From: Aspidapion aeneum
Taxonomy: Eukaryota; Arthropoda; Insecta; Coleoptera; Brentidae
Direction of reading: 5' to 3'
Length of the DNA stretch: 64,000 nt
Assembly (NCBI GenBank): GCA_963576565.1
Contig: OY755042.1
Coordinates: 9,869,813-9,933,812 of the forward strand
In this document: positions 54,714-64,000 of the stretch, one piece after another
Numbering within the stretch: the first letter of the stretch is position 1
Layout: each line of letters opens with the position of its first letter
Position numbers and translations under genes: made by a program
Notes under the pieces: model-generated
Databases searched by the model: none
What the model saw: only the letters and a program-made list of their open reading frames with translations
What the model was told of the DNA's origin: nothing

Positions 54714-56440
54714 ACTATTTTTAATGAGAGTAAATGCCCTTTGCCCTTTAAGTTGACTGTAGAATATTAAATTTTTGAGCAATGGTTGGGTTTGGTTCGG
54801 TTCAATGTGCATCAGGGGCGGACCCAGGATTTCCGGGGAGAAAGGGCCAAAGTAGCAGCAAACATCAAAATATATTTTTATTAGTGGTTTTTTGATAGAT
54901 CTGAGGTGTGAAATTTAGTATCAAAAGGAGATTTATACCGCCGCAGGCGAAATTTAAAAAAAATTAAATAGAATTTGTGAAAAATTTTAAATAAGTAATG
55001 CTGCTAAAAAATAAGTTATATATCTGGGAGGGAGGGGCCCCTCTGGCCCTCCCCTGGATCCGTAAAGTTAATTGTGAATCAATATTTGGCTAATATTGCT
55101 GATAATATCTTAAAACCAAAAAGATAAAGATTGTTGAAATCTTTAGAGTTTAGTAGGTATACACCTGAGCACAACGAGATAAATAAATATGTTTGCATTG
55201 CATGAAGGCCAGTACTGCAAGCCATCTATCTATCTATTTAGCTTTCTTCAATCCATCTTCGGATATAGGCATCCGCCAATATCTTCCACTCTTCTCTGAG
55301 GATATTTTTTATTTTTTAATATGTAGGTAGCTTAATTTACCGAATGCTGCCCAGGCCATACCACTTTTAAATAGAATACAATACAATCTATTTCTAAAAT
55401 TTGGTAAAACTGTATTGTGCTAGACAGGAAGGACAATATGAGTTACCCACCTCTGAAAAACACATCAGTCAATGTACCGTACTAATTAAAGCCTAACTGC
55501 TACTTCGTCTTGTAGACTAGACGGATTTTTTTCTGTGTACATTAATGCATGTGGGGGTCATCTCTCCGCTAATTTTAATGGTCGCGAGCCGACTGAATAG
55601 GTGATAAAACAAAAAGATTTTTGGCGGTCTTAGACATTTATTGACTGTCTCTCAACCAAAGAGAAAAGAAGTGATTAAGTAGAGAGGTTGTGCGGAAAGT
55701 GATTATAGAGTTCGTTATTGTGCAAAAAATGTGCCTTGAAACAAAATCGGAACAAGGGTAATTTTATTTTTATTCTATTTCTATTCTATTCTATTCTATT
55801 CCAATACCCACGGTAACTGCCCATTCATGATGCAAACATGAGGGCCTTGGAGTCCTCAAGCAAAAAAGACCTAATTGGTTGCTTTCAAAGACATATGCAT
55901 ATTATTTCCATATAGTACGTATTATGTATTGCAATACCTACGGTACCTTACGATGCAGAATGCAAACATATTTGAAATAGCAATATGGGTATAAGTCTAT
56001 CCTTTTTGCGGTACTTAAGATAAAATGTCCTGGTTGGTTATACTTTTACGCATGAATATTATTTTATTCTTGTATTCGTTACGTCAAATCATCGGCGTAC
56101 AGAAAACTCTATCCATTTAAATTTAGTATCAGTGCATTTTTCGTATCTTTATTTCTGAATGTTTGCATCAAACGCCAACCATTGTGTAAATAGGTAACAG
56201 AGAGTATTGGACTAATACGTATATGCCCCGAAACTATAGGTGGGTTTAAAATTAGAAAAAAAAAAATCCGAGTGCAGAGTGAGTAAAAAAACGACTTTTT
56301 GGTATTACGGTAATATCCAATAGGAACTTATTTAAACTTTTTTGTTATTTGTTACTTTTTGTCCTTGTTTCCTTTCCAATTTTTTTAGAGTTTTGAATTA
56401 GGGAAGTTTAGTGGCAGCTCGTGGCACCTTTTTTTTTATT
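54714..56440. other. Non-coding stretch with LINE scraps
   Basis: Contains a TTCGG pentamer run at 54789-54803 and a G/C-rich patch near 55030-55065 like that of hAT elements. It also has a short LINE thumb scrap on the minus strand at about 55305-55375 (AWAAFGKLSYL) and a TTCTA/ATTCT tail at 55775-55800 like the LINE tail at 20161. No gene. Confidence 0.5.
54789..54803 (+). repeat. TTCGG pentamer run with TTTGG variant
   Basis: GGTTTGGTTCGGTTC: three units, the first a TTTGG variant as at 9983 and 15243. Confidence 0.65.
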
Positions 56441-56466
56441 GGTTTTTATTCTATTTTATACTACTA

Positions 56467-56495
56467 CCACGGATCACCTTTGTTAGGTGATCCGT
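56467..56495. repeat. Perfect 11-bp hairpin at LINE 3' end
   Basis: CACGGATCACC and its exact inverse flank a 7-nt loop, just outside the last coding bases of the RTE-like LINE. Sister copies have a TAG-type tail here. Confidence 0.7.
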
Positions 56496-56499
56496 GCTC

Positions 56500-59470
56500 C
56501 TACTATGTCGATTTAGAACGTTTTTCTACGTTGTCCGACGCCTATTCTCCACCTTCTTCGACCCTGACAATCATCTTCCGTCAGATTTCTTTGACTCATT
56601 GATCTTTGGATTGACTGTTGCCATTCCAGTTTGGGACGCCCTCTTTTTCTGCGCCCTATTGGTTGCCATTCTAGGACCTGCTTTGGTTCGGTTCGGTTCG
56701 GTTCGGTAGTGATGTCGTCCGTTATGCTTCCCTCGATTCCCATTCTTTCTTTTATGATCTCATTTCTTATATGATCTGTTCTAGATATTCTCATTGATCT
56801 TCTTATTGCAACCACTTCGACACTTTCCATTTTTGCTTTATATTTTTCTGTTACGCGACAAGTCTCTATTCCATACAACAGCGTGCTTTTCACCATGGTT
56901 TCATATAACTAAACATTCTTTTTTATCTCTCTGCTCCATAAAATACTGTTAAGACAACCAATTACCTTTTTTGCTTTTACTATTCCTTTTTCCAGTTCTT
57001 TACAGTCTGTTCCTGTCGTATCAAAGGTGACACTCAAGTAAACATACTCATTGCATGGAGATATTGTTTGTCCATTGTCTAGTTCTAACTCACTTGATTG
57101 GTTTCCAATACATAAGTACTTGTCCACGTTCACCGTTAACCCCCACTTTTGGTATTCTTCCGTTAACTTTCTCATCATATACTCCATGTCTTCTTTATCA
57201 TTAGCTACAATTACTTGGTCGTCAGCAAACTGTAGTGTGTATATGGTAAATCGGTCGTTAAGTTGTATTCCCATGCCGTGTACTTTACGTTTTCAGTTTT
57301 TTAGAGCTACAGCGATATATATTTTAAAAAGAGTTGGAGAGATACAACATCCCTGTCTTAAGCCTTTCGTTACCTGGAATTCATTTAAAAGTCGATTTCC
57401 AATTTTAATTTCAGATTTTGACCCTTTGTACAGTTCTTTTATAGCTTTTATATATGTATGATTGCTATTAGTTTGTTCTAACACTGTCCATAATTTTTCT
57501 ACTGGAACGGTATCATATGCTTTTTGTAGGTCCACAAAGGTAACATGAGTCTGTATATTTCTGGCACTCCTTTTCTCAATTACTTGTTTAAGACAAAAAA
57601 CATTAAAACTACAAGATCTGCCTGCACGAAACCCACTTTGCTCTTCTTCTTCTTGGTCGTGATTCTCTATTAGGTCTCTAAGAATCCTACCGTACAATCT
57701 ACTTAGAGTACTGGTTACTAAAATTCCTCTGTAGTTGTTGCAATCCAGCTTGTTTCCTTTTTTATGTATTGAGGATATGAATGCTATTTTCCAATCATCA
57801 GGTACTGGATGTCCGTTTATGCATTGATTGATAATATATGTGAGATTTTTTAGTAGTTTCTCTGATTCATATTTGAGCATTTCAGCGTATATTCCTCCAG
57901 GTCCGCTAGCTTTTCCGGATTTAAGCTTTTTAATACTATTCTTTATCATTTCTTTTTCGATAATTACTTCCTCTCCATGTACTTCTATGTCTCTCCTCGG
58001 AGAGGCTGACAGATATTCGGGTCTTGTTTCCTGCAGCAGTCTCTTGTGGTGTTCTGTCCATTGTTCTGGTTTCATGATCTAGATGTTTACTTTTTCTTTT
58101 GCTGGGTTTTTTAACGTTGAAATGAATTTCCATATTTCAGAACTCTGCCTACCTCCTACGTGTGTATTTATATCGTGGCATTTTCGCTCGAACATTTCAT
58201 TTTTTCCGTGCGTATCAGATTTTTTAGCTGTCTTCTGGTTTCCCTGTAGATTTCTCTTTAGTACTGAGCCATTTCAAATATGTACGTTCTTTCTCCTTGA
58301 CCATTTTCTGTATTACCTCCGTCCACCACATCTTATTGTTATGTTTATTATCTTGGTATCCAACAGCTTCTTTGATTGCTTCCGTCAAGCTTTTTATTAC
58401 GTTTGTATATATCTCTTCAAATTAATGCTGTGTATTTTTTAATTTTTCATCTAATAGTTTCTAATACAATCTTTGCGTACTTTCGATTTCTAGACTTCTA
58501 AAGTTGTATTTTTAATTTTCTTCGATGCATTCTAGGTTTTCACTTTCTCCATTACTTTCGTCTCTATTTGTTTTTCTTACAGGGAATAATATTTTTGCTT
58601 TTACCAGATGGTGGTCAGATCCACAGGAAACAGCACGAAGTGTTCGCACATCATACCACTTTAGTTCCGAGTAGTCCACCTATAGCATAATTAATGATTG
58701 ATCTAAGATTTCTTGTTGGCTGAATCCAGGTATATCGATGAATTTCGTATGTTTAAAAAACCATTATTTATTTTTAGATTGTTGGTTTCACACAATTACA
58801 TCAGTCTCAAGCCATTATCATTTGTTACTTCCTCTCCAAATGGTCCTACCACTTTGCTTTTGTTTTGTCTACCAGTTCGAATATTAAAATCCCTAAGCAT
58901 AATTATTTCCCTGGTATTGCCGATTTTACTGATAGTCTCATCAAGTTGGTCAAAAAACATTTGTTTTATAGCTACCGTTTCGTCATTGATGGTGCGTAGG
59001 CTGCTATTATGCTTATATTGTGTTCAAGCATCTTCATGTTAACTCGAAGTAAGTTTTCGTTAATGCACTCGTAGTCTGTAATCTTATGTTTGTGGTTTTT
59101 CTTTATTAATAAGGATACCCCTCTGGCTGCTCTCCTTTCTTTTGGGACTCCAGTGAATACGTGAACAAAGTTACCGACAGTACTTGTCCCTGTTCCTTTT
59201 TTTTTGTCTCTGTAAGTGCAATCTGTCTATGTCTATCTGTCTGTGTCTATCTTACTATTCTGCACTTCGGTTGCAATAATGTCTAACTTTTGGTTTACTC
59301 CCTATACGATCCATGGAGCTATATTCAGTCGTTTGTCTTTGCTTTTTTCGTCTTTCAGAATTTCCGTCCATTGCTCCGATGCTTTGTTTAGGCTTTTTGG
59401 TAATATCTTTGTTTTACAAGTATTAGAGAATCAGTCTAATGCCTCTACACCCTACATGGAGGGCCAGGAT
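56500..59470 (-). pseudogene. RTE-like LINE, near full length, decayed
   Basis: The minus strand carries first an AP-type endonuclease in broken frames (59260-58600). It contains LTETKKKGTGTSTVGNFVHV, FTGVPKERRAARGVSLLIKK, ISIIAAYAPS and FNIRTGRQ, then VVGPFGEEVTNDNGLRL. The polymerase then runs in one frame from 58075 to 56513, broken by two in-frame stops (before 57292 and 56908) and one frameshift just upstream of 58075. It has LKSGKASGPGGIYAEMLKYE, QSGFRAGRS, FVDLQKAYDTVPVEKLW, LRQGCCISPTLF, the catalytic FADD (LQFADDQVIVA) and the ending WRIGVGQRRKTF. At 56683-56707 a CCGAA run replaces about 58 bp. Confidence 0.9.
56683..56707 (-). repeat. CCGAA pentamer run inside LINE coding region
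   Basis: Five units of 5-bp period, the last CCAAA. It keeps the reading frame open (TTEPNRTEP) and stands where the copy at 19755-20065 has 58 bp of normal coding sequence. Confidence 0.85.
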
Positions 59471-59554
59471 TTTTGATCAAGGTTTTTCTCCTCTAGCCTT
59501 TGACGAGCCAACGCCAGACTGAAAGGCATCAGTCTTTTATACTATCCCTAAAGG

Positions 59555-60422
59555 GGGATGGGACAATTCGCTGCGGCCGATTCGCCGCGGGACCATTCGC
59601 CGCCGGCCGATTCGCCGCGGGGATAATTCGCCGCGAGATTTTTGGTTTTATGATATTACAATTGGGAATAGTTTAAACAGTTTTATTTATTTTGAGTTCA
59701 TATAATATATTTGTTTATTTTTTAATCATAACTTTTTTAAACTTTTGCAACTAGTTATTTGGTGGTTAGGATAATACAATTCAACATTTTTTTTATTAGA
59801 AAAATAAATAAAATGGCGGATTTTCCTATTTATGAACCGATTTGCCTCAAGTTTGAAACATCGTGGGGCTTAAGGTAAATCAAGTTTATAAATAAGAAAG
59901 TGCGCCATTGTGGAACCGCCATTTTTATTTTTTTAGGTTAAAAATAATAATTAGCGACCTGAAAGATCTCAAAGTTCCGAGTTTGATGCAAATCGGTTCA
60001 TAACTGGGAAAATCCGCCATTTTGGATCCGCCATTTTCATTTTAAGTTTTAGTTAGAAATCATAATCAGCGACCTGAAACACCCCAAAGTTCCGAGTTTA
60101 ATGCATATCGGTTCATAAATGGGAACATCCGCCATTTTGGATCCTCCATTTTATTTATTTTTCAAATAAAAATTTTTTTTTGAATTGTATACTAACCCCA
60201 AATACCTAGTTGGAAAAGCTTCAAAGAATTTAGGATCAAACAAATAAACAAATATATTATATTAATTCAAGCTAAATAAAACTGTTTAAACAATTGCCAA
60301 TGGTAACATCATAAAATAAAAAATCTCGCGGCGAATTGTCCCCGCGGCGAATCGGCCGGCGCCGAATTGTCCCGCGGTAAATCGGCCGCGGCAAATCGGC
60401 TGCGGCGAATTGCCCCCTACCC
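59555..60422. mobile_element. Long-TIR element with GC-rich terminal arrays, copy 2
   Basis: 868 bp with the same build as 53571-54713. The left end has 2.5 copies of the 30-bp unit (GGGACAATTCGCTGCG plus a GCCGATTCGCCGCG half). The right end has about four inverted half-units, then CCCCCTACCC. Flanks CCCTAAAGG (59546-59554) and CCTAAAAG (60423-60430) look like an imperfect 8-9 bp duplication. The centre contains ATGGCGGATTTTCC and CCGCCATTTTGGATCC blocks. No ORF. Confidence 0.7.
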
Positions 60423-60707
60423 CCTAAAAGAGGGGTTGCCACCTACGCTATGATCACCGTACCGAGGTCCATCCTCTCCGTCTTTCATACCGATGTGGTC
60501 TTTTACTTTATGCATTTCTTTTTCATTTATATATTATATGAAGTTCGGTAACCCTATGCATTGCAGTGGATCACACTCCGACTCGATGCGACGGCGACCG
60601 ACTGAAACTCAAAGCAGTTTTTTCAAAAATTAATATATAAATAAACTAAAAACATTTAAAAAATATAAAAATTTAATATTTTACTGCACACAAAATGCAT
60701 TAGAAAT
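60423..60707. other. Short non-coding gap
   Basis: Nothing recognised. Confidence 0.5.
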
Positions 60708-60825
60708 TCTCGCGGCGAATTGGCCCGCGGCGAATCAGCTGACGGTAAATTGTACCCGCAGCGAACCGGCCCGCAGCAAATTGTTCCCGCTGCGGATCTG
60801 GTGCAGCGAATTGTCAGATTCCCAC
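60708..60825. repeat. Isolated GC-rich terminal array, copy 3
   Basis: About seven degenerate half-units of the type CGCGGCGAATTGGCCCG, ending CAGCGAATTGTCAGATTCCC. It matches the right-hand array of the two complete elements in composition and order. No partner array is visible, so this is a broken end. Confidence 0.6.
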
Positions 60826-61499
60826 AATGGGTATGTTTAATTTTTTTAAGGGATTCGATGTTATATTATTCTAATATTTGATAATAGAGCTTGCGAGGGA
60901 TTTTTTTTCGGAAATTTCTTACTTATAGTCTAGTACCTAGGTGTGTGCATTAAGCGTGTAAGTGGCAAAACAATGCCAATTTTTGCCTACCCTGCTTTGG
61001 TTAGCACTGCACTACATTGCCTTCTCATCTATTCAAGAATTCAGACACCTATCAGTTCTACTTCTAAGGGCAGAAAGGGCGAGAGAGTTTTTTTAAGTCC
61101 AGCATTGTACCCGAGAAGTGCCCTGTTCGTACTAAATACGTTAGCAGTTGTAAATGAAGTTTTTACAACAAAATTGCCATCACAGGGTAAATTTTCCGGA
61201 ATCTTATAAAAAAATTACTATTTTAGTACCGACGATGACAGTGAAATATCAATAGAAGATAAAACCAAGCTACATCAATATACCTCACTGAAGTCAAGCA
61301 TATCAAAAAAATGTTCATCCCGGAAAGGAATACTAGCACAGGTAATACATTTTTAAAGTTTGCAACATATTGTTCAATCTTTTAGGTTAAGTCCTTTTTA
61401 CCCTCTCAAAAATAAAATAAAATAATAAATCTGAGGGCACGGTCGTGCCTCGCCAAGTTCGCGCGTTGTAACCATCTTTTCTTGAAACATTTCAGCCGA
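60826..61499. other. Non-coding stretch
   Basis: The 88-codon frame at 60943-61209 has no recognisable domain. No other feature. Confidence 0.4.
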
Positions 61500-62370
61500 T
61501 ATTTGACCTACCTAAAACTCTACTTCGGAATGAGCTACGAATCTCAAAGTTTGCACAGTCGTAGATCTCCATGGAGTTAACAACCTCTCCATGGAATTCC
61601 ATAAAGTAGTAAGGTAATTACGAAATATCAAAAAACGTCGAAATTACCACTCACTCCCTCACTCACTCACTCACTCACTCATGTATAGTTCATCAATATT
61701 CTACTATACTTCCAGACATGCTACAAAGCTGAAATTTGGCAGACTGATGAAATTATAACCAAACCCCTGGAAAAAATCAAAAAACCCCAAAATTTTAATT
61801 TACTCCCCTCCCCTATAGATTTAAAGTTGTGTAAAAGTAGCATTGCCCACTTCCAGAAATGCTAGAGAGTTGAGCTTTGGCAGACTGATAGGAACTATGA
61901 TAAAACTATAGGAAAAAATTAAAACACCTCTAAATTCTAATTTACTTCCCTCCCCTACAAATGTAAAGTTAAGTAAAAGTAATATTGCCTACTTCCAGAC
62001 ATGCTAGAGAGCTGAGCTTTGGAAGACCGATATGATAAAGTTATAGAAAAAAATTAAATCACCCCAAAATTCTAATTTACTTCCTTCCCCTATAAATGTA
62101 AAGTTATGTAAAAGTAACACTGACCACTTCCAGAAACGCTAGAGAGCTGAACTTTTTAAGACTGAAAGACAATATGATAAAACTATATAAAAAAATTTAA
62201 AAACACCAACATTTTAATTTACTTCCATCTCCTATAAATGTAAATTTATATAAAACTAACATTGCCCACTTCCAGAAACGCTAGAGAGCTGAGCTTTGGA
62301 AGGCTGATAGGAACTACGATAAAACCATGGAAAAAAATTAAAATACCTCAAAAATTTAAATAAGGCATTG
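61500..62370 (+). repeat. Tandem array of about 140-bp units
   Basis: After a block shared, inverted, with 10930-10989 and a CACT microsatellite (61660-61682), five units follow. The word GCTAGAGAGCTGAGCTTTGG or a close variant occurs at 61720, 61861, 62003, 62138 and 62280. Each unit also has an ACTTCCAGA lead-in and a CTAATTTACTTCCCTCCCC-like block. No coding potential. It probably belongs to one larger repeat with the palindrome that follows. Confidence 0.8.
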
Positions 62371-62447
62371 CAAAATTTTGAACAATATTCCGCACATTTT
62401 ACTACTTTAAAAATTAAGTATTATCCAATTCCTTTAAAAAAGAAGTG

Positions 62448-62822
62448 TAATCATAACAAAAACATTTCATGTAAAAAAAAGCCAAGTACGCGAAAATGGC
62501 ATTCCGTAAAAAGAAATGAGATAAAAGTAAAGCCAAGTTCTCCAATACAAATTTCAAAATGAAAGGTTCCTACTAGTTTGGAAATATTTTTCTAAACTTG
62601 GCTATTACGGCTGTAAATGACTCTTAGACACAGTGCTAATTTGAACATAAAGATGTTTGGCTGGAATAGCAAAGTTTAAAAAAATATTTCCAAAATAGTA
62701 AGAACCTTTCATTTTGAAATTTGTGTTGGAGAACTTGGCTTTACTTTTATCTCAATTCGTTTTACGGAATGCCATTTTCGCGTACTCGGCTTTTTTTTAC
62801 ATGAAATGTTTTTGTTATGATA
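62448..62822. mobile_element. 375-bp palindrome
   Basis: Arms of about 170 bp: AACAAAAACATTTCATGTA, GCCAAGTACGCGAAAATGGC, CCAATACAAATTTC and GAAATATTTTTCTAAAC blocks all return in inverse order from 62640 to 62822. A partial copy is at 10736. It is a foldback MITE or half of a larger element. Confidence 0.8.
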
Positions 62823-63887
62823 ATAATTTTCAGATGCCACTCAAAATAAGTATTAGAGGTGGTACTTTTAAGGATTTTAACATAATTTATATAAAATACT
62901 TGTCGGTCTGTCCATCAGTCTCCCTCTCTCGCTTTCTAAAAGTTATAGGGAAAAGAGGCGCAATAGAACCATCCATATGACTCAAATCGTTCTGGCTCTT
63001 AAGGTAGCTTTATTTTTGTAGAAAATTTCTTTTATTTTGGTAGTACGCCACTTATAAGAATGTTTTTTTAAAATTAAGAAAACATATCCAAACCAAATCG
63101 AATTTTCCATCACTGATGCGCTCTAAAATAAGTCGAAATCGTTGTATGGTTCATTCCATAATTTTTGAGATAACTTTTTGATAGTAATCAGCTGATACCA
63201 TAACAAATACCATAGGCCAACGAAAAAAAATCGTAAAAGTTATCCCAAAAATAATGATATGGGGTATATAACAATCAGATTCGGGAAAAAGTTTTTGCAT
63301 ATGCAAAAGTGTGCGCAAAGTAGCTTCTTTGCGGTCACTTGTTAGATTTCTACTTTTAGAAAATGTATTGTTCCTACACTTGCTTAAAGTATTTTCTCCG
63401 CTCTTAAAGCTTATACAAACTCTGGTTCACGTCGTTTATCTAACTGCTTTTATAGGCCAGTCATTGGAGCGAGAAAAAGACCCCCAAAAGGTTTTTTTGA
63501 CATATCGCCGCTTTCCAGAAAGACTGTCACAGTCAAAATATGCAAAGATATAGGAGAGACGCTCAAACATTTCAAAAACTTAACCTTTCAGTGACCTGAC
63601 CTATATTCTAGAAACGAAAAATATATATTTTGCTATAAATTACAACTGTACATAATACAGTAAAAAAAACAAAAATAGTCAGTTTTCTAGTTCATTGGCA
63701 TCTAAAACATAAAAATTGCCTTTTTTTGAGTTGTGCCGGTATTTCTGGAAAGCAGCAATACATTGTTCACATTGAAGTCCTAAAAAAAAATTGAGTTTTC
63801 GACCGGCTGCCCCTCCATCTGGGATTTAGTATGCACGAAAAGGTTTTGTTTTTAATAATTTGGTCCCTGCACGGTAAAAAAAATTGT
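62823..63887. other. Non-coding stretch
   Basis: No gene or clear repeat. The frame at 63311-63553 has no recognisable domain. Confidence 0.5.
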
Positions 63888-64000
63888 CTTAGATCAAAGC
63901 AAATTGTTTTCAAGTAAAATAATTTGTGCTTTCCTATTCACCAAGAGAATATTTTCTTGATAAAGCACAAAAAATGTCTTGCCTCTTTATTTTAATGTGA
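63888..64000 (-). repeat. Dispersed repeat R2, copy 2 (runs off the window)
   Basis: Inverted match to 24235-24365, including TTCACCAAGAGAATATTTTC and CTCTTTATTTTAATGTGA at the very end. The copy probably continues beyond the window. Confidence 0.65.

Noticed and set aside
61660..61682. CACT repeats as CRISPR-like or satellite array
   Set aside because: A plain tetranucleotide microsatellite without spacers.
61700..62370. CRISPR-like regular spacing of GCTAGAGAGCTGAGC
   Set aside because: Whole 140-bp units are similar to each other, so this is an ordinary tandem repeat.

Overview
This window looks like transposon-packed intergenic DNA from an insect. The sequence is AT-rich, and every protein I can recognise belongs to a mobile element: BEL/Pao, piggyBac, Tc1/mariner, RTE-like and CR1/jockey-like LINEs, a Penelope-like endonuclease, and an endonuclease-bearing LINE of the R2 type. 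A solo LTR carries the arthropod TATA plus TCAGT initiator arrangement. The order is uncertain; a beetle is possible, but nothing proves it. I found no host gene, no tRNA or rRNA gene and no CRISPR array. Some tRNA-Tyr-like pieces are retrotransposon primer sites, not genes.

Layout. 1-4.6 kb: a hAT-type miniature element, a 100-bp minisatellite split by a 132-bp insert with a hammerhead-like core, and a terminal-repeat element holding a solo LTR. 4.8-12.2 kb: two fragments of one LINE family (here LINE A), inverted-repeat elements, and a hAT element nested in a long-TIR element. 13.2-20.7 kb: a paired 1.1 kb inverted repeat, an 850-bp TIR element, a mariner-like transposase relic and LINE tails. 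21.8-23.1 kb: a LINE reverse transcriptase split by a hAT element. 27.2-31.3 kb: a Penelope endonuclease fragment, a three-level nest (hAT in LINE in TIR element), then LINE and BEL/Pao relics. 31.6-33.6 kb: LINE fragments.

33,584-40,681: an intact BEL/Pao retrotransposon with one long ORF, near-identical 660-bp LTRs and a 5-bp target duplication, lying inside a LINE. 40,899-43,345: an intact piggyBac element between TTAA sites, whose transposase (604 residues) appears to have a 7-nt coding first exon and a 159-nt intron. These two are the only elements that look complete and young. 43.4-47.9 kb: a palindromic MITE, the R2-type retroelement relic, a BEL-like LTR/leader with a repeated primer site, and a LINE fragment. 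49.5-52.6 kb: LINE fragments and a mariner gene interrupted by an RTE LINE with a 14-bp duplication. 52.7-60.8 kb: elements whose ends are arrays of GC-rich words (1143 and 868 bp, about 9-bp target duplications), around a decayed 3-kb RTE LINE. 61.4-64 kb: a 140-bp tandem array and a 375-bp palindrome.

One pattern crosses these features: short runs of the pentamer CCGAA/TTCGG at nine places, two inside hAT elements and one replacing about 58 bp of a LINE. It is one base from the arthropod telomere word TTAGG, and is the signal I would check first.
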